DNA of 52,736 nt from Clostridia bacterium (GTDB lineage Bacteria > Bacillota > Clostridia > Oscillospirales > CAG-272). A program made the position numbers and the translations under genes. The notes below the pieces were generated by a model. It was not told the DNA's origin and did no database searches. It saw only the letters and a program-made list of their open reading frames with translations. Positions 14,359 through 22,616 of this stretch are shown here, in pieces; positions within the stretch are counted from its first letter, which is position 1; each line of letters starts with the position of its first letter. The stretch is taken from NCBI GenBank assembly GCA_017411605.1, contig JAFQPR010000093.1:1-52736 (forward strand), written 5' to 3'.

Positions 14359-17189
14359 AGAAAATAAAAGGGTATTTTATAAAGGTTGTTACAATTTTAG
14401 TTACATTATCCATATTGTTATCTTTTTCAACGATTTCCGCTTTTGCTGACGTGTCCGATGAAGAAGCACTGACTCAACCGGTAGAAAATTCGCAGTTATC
14501 AATAACGGTTGAAAATGGAGAATCTGTGCCCGTTATAGAAAGCGGTGAGATTATACGAAGTGAAAATCGTACTCTCACAGCCGTATTTGATAAAACTAAA
14601 ATCTTAAAGAACGAAGAAATCAAAGTCACTTTTGATAAAACCGATGTGAAAAATTATTATTATGAATCTGATGGGGTGACAATTGTCGACACTCCGGGTT
14701 CCGAAATGACTTTTGAGATTTTGTCGGTAGAATCTGAGCTTGGTAAAGTTGATTTTTATGCTGATTATGGTGACGGAGAGTTAGTTAAAAGCTCAATATA
14801 TACATATTCAGACGGTGATGTCGTTTATGTAAGTGATATTTCGCAAGATCAAGCGTGGTATGATTGTATGGCGGAGAAATATGATAAAGGGCTTTTATCT
14901 TTAGAAGAATTTCAGGACGAATACGATGATTTCACAAGGCAATATTGTGTTTGTGAGGATGATGATACCAATTTATCCATAGAAACTGACCGGATAATAT
15001 TGGAAAATGAACAAAATACGGTTACCACCACTTCTGAAACAGAGGAAAAAATAACAGTTAGTGGCAGAATAAGTTGGGACATATCTGGCAGTGTAAATTT
15101 ATTACCAATGCGTCAAACAAAAATTGAGTTGCGAGATGATCAGCTTGTGGGTTCTCGGTTGATAGCTACTACATATACTGACACAAACGGAGAATTTTAC
15201 TTTGAAATCGATGGTACAAGTGAATGGTATTATCTTGAAAATGATGGGTTGGATTTGTTTATTAGGTGGTATACTACGAGTTCAACGTTTGAGGTTGGTG
15301 CTGATTGGGCATTTCATGAGTATTCCTTTACTTCAAACATTCAAGAAAATATATCACCGGGAAGTTCTATTAGTTTTTATAAATACTCTACTTATAATGT
15401 AAGTATGTCCGGATGTAAAGCAGTATATATTCAACAAGGCATGGTATTAGCCCAGCGCTTTGCGCTTTCAATGGGAATGAATACCAATAATTTTATTCAC
15501 GTCGCTTATCCCGGTTCAGATATAACAATAGATTTAAATAATGACGGAAATCCTGACATTTTAAACCTATCAATTGCAGATTCGGCATTCTGTTGGGGAA
15601 ATGTGGCTAACAATTGTTTTTCCGCAATTGGACTTAATAAATGGAATGATATTGATACGATAACTCATGAATACGGTCATTTCGTAGAGAATTCTATAGG
15701 CACATACGGTTTAACTCTAATAGATTTTATAATTTATAAAGCAGAGCATACTGGAGTAGAGGAAATGTTTACTGAAAAAGGGAATAAGGCCTTTGCAATG
15801 GAATTGGTATGGTCTGAAGCATGGGCTACTGCGTTTTCCCAAATTGCTCAAGAAATATATTCTTCTGATTACAGCGGATTGCAAAATATTGCGGATAGAT
15901 ATTTTGAAGGTTTCGATTTAGAAAACGAAACACCTGGCGTTAATAGTAGCGAATTTCAAGAGATAGCAGTAACAGCATTTTTATACGATTTGTATGACGG
16001 TGGAGCTGCTGAAACTTTTGATACCATATCTCTTTCACCACAGAATTGGTGGAACTACACAACGAGAGCAAATACTAAAAACTTAACAGATTTTATGAAT
16101 GTTATAGATAGTTACTATTTTTCAATAAGATCTCAAATTGGTGCTATTATGAGCAATTACGGTATTTCTCCGGATCTTTTTGTGGTAACAAATTATATGG
16201 GTGTTTCGGAAATGAAACCGCCGGAGTTAACATGGTTTCCGGGTGGGAGCTCAGCGCATCCTAATAATATGTTTGAAATAGTCTTTTATGATGCTTTAGG
16301 TTATTTAATAGCAAAAGCACCTGCTTTTACTAAAAATGTAGGGTATAATGATAGAATTAATTATACTGTTCCTTCCGATGTATGGGAAGATGTTCTTTTG
16401 AATACTAATATTATTGGTAATGAGAGTGTGGTTAATATTTCTGTCAAAACTTATAGGGTAGATAATATTACAAGTGGTCCATATTATTCAAGTCATATAA
16501 ATTTGGTTTTTGATAGAAATATTACAATGAACATCTCTTCAAGGAATAGATACACAGAGAGAGTAGTAAACATTCCACAGGGAAAATATCGTGATATATG
16601 CGTGACATTTGAAACAGGTGGAGTAAATATTATTCAAACATTTGGTACAAAAGATACATTTATCTATTTATATAATGTGCAAGGTCAGTTGCTAAAAACA
16701 AACATGGACAGTGGTTACGGAGATAACAGTTTGTTCTCTTATAACTTTGCTTCCGACACATTTTATATTATCAGACTTGAATTTTTTATGATAGGTGAAC
16801 AAGGTGATACGCGGCTTGCGATTACTCCAAGCGCAGATAGCTTCACTAGGTACGAAGCATTTGATAATGTAACTAATTTTGGCAGTTTTTACAGCGGTTC
16901 TACCTTGTATTATGATTCAATGATATTTACTTATACATCAAATACTACCGAAACAGTGACGTTTACAACCGATGCTTCATTTGATACATATTTATACGTT
17001 ATAGACCCTACGTCTGTTGAGTTAATTTCAACGGTACCAGGAAGTGATTCCATGTATAATGATGACGGTGGAGGTAATCGTAACGCAAGAATACAAAAAA
17101 ACATATCAGCAAATATTGATTATTTGATTATTGCTACGGCATATAATCCTTCGTCGGCGAGTGGTAATATTACAGTCCATTTTGAATAA
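14355..17189 (+). CDS. Secreted zinc metalloprotease with C-terminal PPC-like domains, 944 aa
   Basis: Sec signal peptide ending about residue 32 (ISAFA). Residues ~220-330 look like a beta-sandwich domain (VSGRISWDISGSV). The catalytic part has DTITHEYGHFVENSIG, an HEXXH zinc site, and about 50 residues later WSEAWATAFSQ, whose glutamate could be the third ligand (gluzincin pattern). The tail from about residue 730 holds two beta-sheet domains resembling bacterial pre-peptidase C-terminal (PPC) domains, with DTFIYLYN and DTYLYVID cores. No LPXTG or SLH anchor is visible. Codon use is clearly A+T-rich compared with neighbours. Substrate unknown. Confidence 0.75.
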   Translation: MKKIKGYFIKVVTILVTLSILLSFSTISAFADVSDEEALTQPVENSQLSITVENGESVPVIESGEIIRSENRTLTAVFDKTKILKNEEIKVTFDKTDVKNYYYESDGVTIVDTPGSEMTFEILSVESELGKVDFYADYGDGELVKSSIYTYSDGDVVYVSDISQDQAWYDCMAEKYDKGLLSLEEFQDEYDDFTRQYCVCEDDDTNLSIETDRIILENEQNTVTTTSETEEKITVSGRISWDISGSVNLLPMRQTKIELRDDQLVGSRLIATTYTDTNGEFYFEIDGTSEWYYLENDGLDLFIRWYTTSSTFEVGADWAFHEYSFTSNIQENISPGSSISFYKYSTYNVSMSGCKAVYIQQGMVLAQRFALSMGMNTNNFIHVAYPGSDITIDLNNDGNPDILNLSIADSAFCWGNVANNCFSAIGLNKWNDIDTITHEYGHFVENSIGTYGLTLIDFIIYKAEHTGVEEMFTEKGNKAFAMELVWSEAWATAFSQIAQEIYSSDYSGLQNIADRYFEGFDLENETPGVNSSEFQEIAVTAFLYDLYDGGAAETFDTISLSPQNWWNYTTRANTKNLTDFMNVIDSYYFSIRSQIGAIMSNYGISPDLFVVTNYMGVSEMKPPELTWFPGGSSAHPNNMFEIVFYDALGYLIAKAPAFTKNVGYNDRINYTVPSDVWEDVLLNTNIIGNESVVNISVKTYRVDNITSGPYYSSHINLVFDRNITMNISSRNRYTERVVNIPQGKYRDICVTFETGGVNIIQTFGTKDTFIYLYNVQGQLLKTNMDSGYGDNSLFSYNFASDTFYIIRLEFFMIGEQGDTRLAITPSADSFTRYEAFDNVTNFGSFYSGSTLYYDSMIFTYTSNTTETVTFTTDASFDTYLYVIDPTSVELISTVPGSDSMYNDDGGGNRNARIQKNISANIDYLIIATAYNPSSASGNITVHFE

Positions 17190-17204
17190 AAGAGGTAAAC
17201 GGGT

Positions 17205-17912
17205 ATGACATGGTTTGAAAAAATATATGCTGTAATAAAGGGTCTTTTTATAGCTGTATATGTAGTTTTTGGGGTAATTTTTTCTTCAATACAATCCTTA
17301 TATAATACAGCTAAGTACGACGTTTTGGGATTCGAAAGGCCGCCCATTACCGTATTTTCATCGGGATCCAGTCAACTAGGTATGATTAGCTTTTCCGACA
17401 GTGGTATGCAAAGGATATTAGTCGAATCTGATAAAGATTTATTTGATATTGATGACGTGAGTTTGGAAGTAAAGTACGGCACCTATTTAATAGATGAAAA
17501 GGAAAAGTATGAAAACAAATATTATGATAATGATTTTTTTGCTCTTTACGCATGCGAAGAAAAATATCAGTATGGAATTGCAAGTATCGACATAAACGAT
17601 TACAAGTCGATTCCTAATTGGTACTATTTGTTTGAAGTACCTATGGGAGTAGCTTTTAAGGAAGAATATAGTTTTGATCTGAAAGGTTTGTTTAAAAAAA
17701 TTGAGTATCAACGCAGAGTTACCATAAAAATTCCAAAGGAGATTTTCAGCGAAGAAAAAGGTGTTTTTTATCTCAAGTTTATGCCCCTTGAATATTACGG
17801 CGCCGGTTTAAGTAATTCATTCGGCCATGGTTACTCGTATGACGTACGGTTTTCTTATGAAAAGATGGGTGAAAATACGGTTGATCTATTCTTTAGAAAT
17901 GAAGATCGTTAA
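17205..17912 (+). CDS. Membrane-anchored protein of unknown function, 235 aa
   Basis: One N-terminal membrane helix (residues ~8-30, GLFIAVYVVFGVIF) and then a soluble domain rich in aromatic and acidic residues (YENKYYDNDFFALYACEEKY). No family was recognised. It lies 15 bp after the metalloprotease, with AGAGG before its ATG, and shares that gene's A+T-rich codon use, so both likely entered together and may act together at the cell surface, for example as an immunity or anchoring partner (inference). Confidence 0.65.
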   Translation: MTWFEKIYAVIKGLFIAVYVVFGVIFSSIQSLYNTAKYDVLGFERPPITVFSSGSSQLGMISFSDSGMQRILVESDKDLFDIDDVSLEVKYGTYLIDEKEKYENKYYDNDFFALYACEEKYQYGIASIDINDYKSIPNWYYLFEVPMGVAFKEEYSFDLKGLFKKIEYQRRVTIKIPKEIFSEEKGVFYLKFMPLEYYGAGLSNSFGHGYSYDVRFSYEKMGENTVDLFFRNEDR

Positions 17913-17990
17913 GACTTCGTTATAAAATATAATCCTTCGTCTGCAAAGGTACATATTTTGTTTTATTTTGAATATTTCTATATATCAAAG

Positions 17991-18028
17991 AATGCATAGC
18001 GGAGTCATTTTTCCGCTATGCATTTTTT
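17991..18028. terminator. Strong terminator between convergent operons
   Basis: Perfect 12-bp stem (17991-18002 and 18013-18024) followed on the plus strand by TTTTTTG. It ends the metalloprotease operon and faces the end of the mgl operon. Confidence 0.88.
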
Positions 18029-18035
18029 GCATTTA

Positions 18036-18188
18036 TTAAGCTCCCGTAGCGACTGCGAACACAAGGAAGAGAACGAGCAGCGCCGAGAGCGTTATAACGA
18101 TAATATCAGCGCCGCGCTCGGTGAGCTTTATTCCGTCGTAGATGTTTTTCTTTTCAGTTTTGTTTTTTTCGTTTTTTGTTTCGTTCAT
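18036..18188 (-). CDS. Small single-helix membrane protein, 50 aa
   Basis: Not listed as a long ORF. It encodes a charged N-terminus (MNETKNEKNKTEKKN), then GIKLTERGAD and a hydrophobic helix of about 22 residues (IIVITLSALLVLFLVFAVA). It is the last ORF of the mgl operon before the terminator. The RBS is weak (AAGG close to the ATG). The clean amphipathic-plus-helix pattern supports coding; a role in the galactose transporter is only a guess from position. Confidence 0.5.
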   Translation of the reverse strand: MNETKNEKNKTEKKNIYDGIKLTERGADIIVITLSALLVLFLVFAVATGA

Positions 18189-18288
18189 AGCCTTTTTCGC
18201 TACCCTTTCCCGAGATAAGCTCGGAGAGCCAAGCTTTCATATTTTCAAACGCTTTTTTCATTTTCTTCGTAATTTTTTCGCTTTTCAT
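18154..18288 (-). CDS. Small basic ORF after mglC, 44 aa
   Basis: Starts 5 nt after the mglC stop (MKSEKITKKMKKAFENMKAW) and overlaps the 50-aa ORF by 35 nt in another frame. It is lysine-rich with an amphipathic first half. No good RBS. It may be translated by coupling with mglC and pass ribosomes to the next ORF, or may be spurious. Confidence 0.3.
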   Translation of the reverse strand: MKSEKITKKMKKAFENMKAWLSELISGKGSEKGYERNKKRKKQN

Positions 18289-18293
18289 CGCTT

Positions 18294-19409
18294 TCACTTT
18301 CTCGCAAGATATTTTCTCATATCAATAGCGCAGGCAAGAAGAATTATCAAGCCCTTTATTATATAGAGCAGATTCTGATCGACGGAGAGGAAGTTAAGAC
18401 CTACGAAAATGATCTGCAAAAGAAGAACACCGATAACGATACCGCCGATCTTACCCGTACCGCCGACGAAGGAAACTCCGCCGATAACGCAGGCGGCAAT
18501 GGCGTCGCTCTCGTAGTTGAGTCCCGTATACGAAGCCGCCGAGCCTATTCTCGCGCCCTCGATAAATCCCGTTATCGCGTACATTATACCCGCAAGGACG
18601 AAAACTCCTATGACAGTAAGGAATACGTTAACTCCCGAAACGTTTGCCGCCTCTTCGTTCGAGCCTACGGCAAACATATTTTTACCGAAGGTCGTTTTAT
18701 TCCATATTACCCACATAACCGCCGTGAGAATAACGGAATAAAGAACGTATTTGGGAATAGCGATACCGCCAACCTTGAAAAGAGGTCCTGCGATAAAGTC
18801 AAGATATTTTCCGTCAAGTCCCGAGAGCGTCTGACCGCCGTTCGAGCCTATCTGCAGGAAAAGAAGTATAAGTCCGTAGATTATAAGCTGAGTCGATAGC
18901 GTTACGATAAACGGATGAAGCTTGAACTTCGCAACGAAAAATCCGTTAACGAAGCCGATAGCCGCGCCGACCAGCACGACCGCGAGTATAACGACGGGGA
19001 TAGGCAGGGGATCAAGCCCCGGGAATATCTTTGACGAATAACCCGCGCTCTGAAGAAATGCGGCTGTGATACAAGCCGTAAGACCTACCGCGCGTCCTGC
19101 CGAAATATCCGTACCCGTAAGAACTATCGCTCCCGCTATGCCAAGAGCTATAGGAAGTCTTGCTGCGGTCAAGGATATTATGTTGATAACCGAAGCGGTC
19201 GAGAGGAATCTCGGCTTCATTATGGCGATAACGATAACTGCGAGAATTATCATTATAAACATTGCGTTATTGAGAAGAGTGTCGACTATCTTCTTCCTCT
19301 TATCGTCACGCGAAAGCGAGTTGAATTCTTTGAATTTATCCTTAACGTTGTTTCCCATACCGTGAAAAGCACCCGCTATTTTTTCTCGGTAGCTTTTGTT
19401 TTCTTCCAT
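18294..19409 (-). CDS. mglC: Galactose-type ABC transporter permease MglC, 371 aa
   Basis: Branched-chain-permease-fold sugar permease with about ten membrane helices. Diagnostic stretches are LTGTDISAGRAVGLTACITA, VAKFKLHPFIVTL, GSNEEAANVSGVNV and FIEGARIGSAAS, all typical of MglC/RbsC. The N-terminal 45 residues form a charged cytoplasmic extension common in Firmicutes versions. It follows mglA by 25 bp. Together with MglA and MglB it imports galactose or related sugars. Confidence 0.92.
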   Translation of the reverse strand: MEENKSYREKIAGAFHGMGNNVKDKFKEFNSLSRDDKRKKIVDTLLNNAMFIMIILAVIVIAIMKPRFLSTASVINIISLTAARLPIALGIAGAIVLTGTDISAGRAVGLTACITAAFLQSAGYSSKIFPGLDPLPIPVVILAVVLVGAAIGFVNGFFVAKFKLHPFIVTLSTQLIIYGLILLFLQIGSNGGQTLSGLDGKYLDFIAGPLFKVGGIAIPKYVLYSVILTAVMWVIWNKTTFGKNMFAVGSNEEAANVSGVNVFLTVIGVFVLAGIMYAITGFIEGARIGSAASYTGLNYESDAIAACVIGGVSFVGGTGKIGGIVIGVLLLQIIFVGLNFLSVDQNLLYIIKGLIILLACAIDMRKYLARK

Positions 19410-19434
19410 ATAAACTCCTGATATGATTTGAGAT

Positions 19435-20934
19435 TCAGACGTATTTTGCAGCGAGGCTCATTATTTCCTCTTGCGAGGCCGAGGGCTCGACCGTACCCGC
19501 AAGTCTTCCGCCCGACATTACCATAATTCTGTCGCAAAGGCCGAGAAGCTCGGGCATCTCGGATGAAACGAGTATAACTCCGCATCCGCGCTCCGCAAGC
19601 TCGCCGATAAGCTGATATATCTCGTATTTTGCTCCGACATCAATTCCTCGGGTCGGCTCGTCGAGCAAGAGCACCGTCGGCTCGGTGAGAAGCCACCTCG
19701 CGAAGATAACCTTCTGCTGATTACCGCCCGAGAGCGAGCGTATTTTCGTTTCCTCGCTCGGCGTTTTTATATTGAGCCGCTTTATATATTCCTTCGTCTT
19801 TTCGTTCATCAGTCTTTTCGAGAGCAGAGGCCCGCGCAAAAACGATGAGAGCGAAGAGATGACCGTGTTTTCCCTTATACCGAGAATGCCGAATATACCT
19901 GCCGAGCGGCGCTCCTCTGTGACGAACGCAAAGCCGTTTTTTATAGACTCGCGAGGGTTATCGTTCCGTATTTTTTTGCCGTCGAGGAAAAGCTCGCCGC
20001 TCTTCCTCGTTGCCGTGCCGAAAATATTCTCAAGCAGCTCGGTACGCCCCGCGCCGTCGAGCCCTGAGATACCGAGTATCTCACCGCGGTGAAGCGTAAA
20101 CGAAACGTCGGAGAGGTGAGAATATTCGGCGCTGATACCCCGAGCTTCCAAGAGCGGCTTGCCGATATTCCTTTTTCTCTCGGGATACCTTTCGGTAAGC
20201 TCGCGCCCGACCATAAGTCTGATTATCTCATCGGTCGTGATGCTTTTCGCATCGCGCGTCGCGATATGCACTCCGTCACGCATAACGGTGACCTCGTCGG
20301 AGATGCGGAGTATCTCTTCCATCTTGTGAGAGATATAGATGATACCGCACCCGTCAGTCTTGAGCTTTTCTATAATGGCAAAAAGCTTTTCCGCTTCCTC
20401 TCCGTTAAGTGAGGACGTCGGCTCGTCAAAAACGATAACCTTCGCGTTATACGATACCGCCTTCGCTATCTCTATCATCTGACGCTCGGAAACGGACATT
20501 CGCTCCATCTTCATCTCGGGGTCTGTATCAATGCCGAGTGAGAGGAGCACTTCCTTCGTTTTTCTTATCATCTCGCGCGTGTTTAGGAAGGGAAGTGACT
20601 CTACGTACCTTGGAAATCTGCCGAGCCACATATTTTCGGCAACGGTGAGCTTCAGCGCCTGATTTAACTCCTGATGCACCATCGCAACGCCGTGATTTAA
20701 GGCATCCTTCGAATTCTTGAACTCTACCGCTTCACCGTCGAGGTAGATTTCACCCGAGTCTTTTTCGTAAACGCCGAAAAGACATTTCATAAGCGTGGAT
20801 TTACCCGCTCCGTTCTCGCCCATAAGCGCGTGCGTTGTGCCGCCCTTCAGCTCGAAGGATACGTTATTCAGCGCACGCACTCCGGGAAAGCTTTTCGAGA
20901 TGTTCTCCATACGGAGAAGAACGTCATTTTTCAT
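19435..20934 (-). CDS. mglA: Galactose-type ABC transporter ATP-binding protein MglA, 499 aa
   Basis: Sugar importer ATPase with two fused nucleotide-binding domains. The first has GENGAGKST, VSERQMIEIAKAV and VIVFDEPTSSL; the second has a degenerate GLDGAGRTEL loop but an intact LSGGNQQKVIFARWL and LLLDEPTRGIDVGA, as normal for MglA/RbsA. Length is typical. Its ATG overlaps the end of mglB by 11 bp, so translation is coupled. Confidence 0.95.
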   Translation of the reverse strand: MKNDVLLRMENISKSFPGVRALNNVSFELKGGTTHALMGENGAGKSTLMKCLFGVYEKDSGEIYLDGEAVEFKNSKDALNHGVAMVHQELNQALKLTVAENMWLGRFPRYVESLPFLNTREMIRKTKEVLLSLGIDTDPEMKMERMSVSERQMIEIAKAVSYNAKVIVFDEPTSSLNGEEAEKLFAIIEKLKTDGCGIIYISHKMEEILRISDEVTVMRDGVHIATRDAKSITTDEIIRLMVGRELTERYPERKRNIGKPLLEARGISAEYSHLSDVSFTLHRGEILGISGLDGAGRTELLENIFGTATRKSGELFLDGKKIRNDNPRESIKNGFAFVTEERRSAGIFGILGIRENTVISSLSSFLRGPLLSKRLMNEKTKEYIKRLNIKTPSEETKIRSLSGGNQQKVIFARWLLTEPTVLLLDEPTRGIDVGAKYEIYQLIGELAERGCGVILVSSEMPELLGLCDRIMVMSGGRLAGTVEPSASQEEIMSLAAKYV

Positions 20935-22003
20935 TATTATCGGCAGCGTCCTGAGTATAAGGCGCGTAAGGTATATTAACTCTCCAATTACCTACGACGT
21001 TATCCTTATCAATAGTATCGAAATGCGACTTTGCGCTGAGCATATTCTGCGCAACCTTCACGATAACGTCTGCCATACCCAAGGCATCCTGCTTGATAGT
21101 ACCCGCCATAGAGCCATCCTTTATCTTGGATACCGCGCCCTCGGTTGCGTCAATACCGAAAACGGGTATGGTCTTGCCGCCCGATTTGTTGTAGCCTACC
21201 TCTTGGAGAGCCGAGATCGCGCCGAGCGCCATTTCATCGTTGTTGGCTATTACGAGCTCAACCATATTACCGCCCTTCTCACTGTGAGCTGAGAGGATAG
21301 TCTTCATATAATCGTTTGCCGCCTGAGCAGACCAATTTCCGCCCTGGTCAACGAGGTATTTACCGGTGTTTTTAGAATCGTAAAAGACGAGTCCCGCCTT
21401 GCCCGCATCGGTGAGTATCTTGTTTGCATCCAGAGCGCCAAACTTCGTTCGCGCCTCAGCCTCGGCGTTGCCCTGCTCACCCTTGAACATAACGTAGGAT
21501 ATCTTACCGTCACCGTTCAGGTCGTAGTTCGCGTAATTTTTCAATATATAGTTACCGATAAGCTCACCCTGCATATGACCCGCCATCTCATAATCGGTGC
21601 CGACGAAAACGCACTTATCATAGCTCGAAACGACCTCTTCGCTGACAGAGCGGTTAAAGAATATTACGGGGATATCCGCCGCGCGGGCTTTACCGATAAC
21701 CGTCTTTGCGGCATCGTCCGAGCCTGTGTCAACTATATTGACGATAAGCAAGCGAGAGCCCTTTGCAATGGCGGTATCAATTTGCTCGGTCTGCGTCGTC
21801 TGATTACTGTTCGCATCATAATTATTGTAGTCAAGTCCCGCGGTCTTCAGCATTTTATCAATAGAGGAACGAACGGTCGAAATGTACGTATCACTGTAGG
21901 TATAGTAGAATACAGATATCTCGCCCTCACCCTTACCGCCGCACGAGGTAAGGCAGAATAGCAAAGAAGCTATAACAAGAAGCAGACAAATTATTTTTTT
22001 CAT
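20924..22003 (-). CDS. mglB: Galactose/glucose-binding lipoprotein MglB, 359 aa
   Basis: Periplasmic-binding-protein-type-1 fold lipoprotein; signal peptide MKKIICLLLVIASLL with lipobox LTSC. The calcium loop DLNGDGKISYVMFKGEQGNA followed by EART is the hallmark of the galactose/glucose-binding protein, and ANNDEMALGAI and GIDATEGAV are conserved hinge and ligand regions. GGGAG lies 8 nt before the ATG at 22003; an upstream in-frame ATG at 22045 lacks an RBS. First gene of the mglBAC operon. No promoter was found with confidence, as the upstream DNA is the tandem repeat. Confidence 0.93.
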   Translation of the reverse strand: MKKIICLLLVIASLLFCLTSCGGKGEGEISVFYYTYSDTYISTVRSSIDKMLKTAGLDYNNYDANSNQTTQTEQIDTAIAKGSRLLIVNIVDTGSDDAAKTVIGKARAADIPVIFFNRSVSEEVVSSYDKCVFVGTDYEMAGHMQGELIGNYILKNYANYDLNGDGKISYVMFKGEQGNAEAEARTKFGALDANKILTDAGKAGLVFYDSKNTGKYLVDQGGNWSAQAANDYMKTILSAHSEKGGNMVELVIANNDEMALGAISALQEVGYNKSGGKTIPVFGIDATEGAVSKIKDGSMAGTIKQDALGMADVIVKVAQNMLSAKSHFDTIDKDNVVGNWRVNIPYAPYTQDAADNNEK

Positions 22004-22048
22004 ATTTGATCTCCCTTCGATCTCAGTAGGCTGTCTCAAATGCATTTT

Positions 22049-22494
22049 GTGACATCCTCGCCTTGGGGATAGGCAGATTTAGGCGAGAATCGTTGTTTCT
22101 CAAGGCGTGAGGCGTACGAGTGTACGTCGAGCCTTGAGAGGCGCGGTAGAAAAAATCCATAAAAACGGAAGAAATTCGTAGAATTTCAACCTTTTATTGT
22201 CTCATTTATATTTTTTGTTCAGTTGAAGGTTGTTTTTATACCCTCTTAGGATTTTTTCGGTCTCGTCAAATGTGACATCCCCGCCTTGGGGATAGGCAGA
22301 TTTAGGCGAGAATCGTTGTTTCTCAAGGCGTGAGGCGTACGAGTGTACGTCGAGCCTTGAGAGGCGCGGTAGAAAAAATCCATAAAAACGGAAGAAATTC
22401 ATAGAATTTCAACCTTTTATTGTCTCATTTATATTTTTTGTTCAGTTGAAGGTTGTTTTCATACCCTCTTAGGATTTTTTCGGTCTCGTCAAAT
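22049..22494. repeat. Two tandem 223-bp near-identical repeats
   Basis: Copy 1 spans 22049-22271, copy 2 22272-22494, and a third begins (GTGACATCCCC) before diverging at about 22505. Copies differ at only a few bases. Each has a long hairpin (TCTCAAGGC/GCCTTGAGA around GAGGCGTAC/GTACGTC) and a tail GAAGAAATTCNTAGAATTTC, and part resembles 4281-4372. No ORF. They fill the mglB upstream region. Confidence 0.9.
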
Positions 22495-22556
22495 GTGACA
22501 TCCCCGGCATAACTGTATTTTTTTCAAACTTTCCGTATTTTATTCAGGTAGTTTGC

Positions 22557-22585
22557 TTGCAAAAGGGAGAATTGTATGATAAAAT
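22557..22585 (+). promoter_or_regulatory. Promoter of the FAD-dependent protein gene
   Basis: TTGCAA (22557-22562), 17-bp spacer, TAAAAT (22580-22585). It supports the GTG start at 22617, because the longer open frame would begin before the transcript does. Confidence 0.65.
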
Positions 22586-22616
22586 AAATTCAGAACGAAA
22601 AAAAGGAGGCAAGGCT

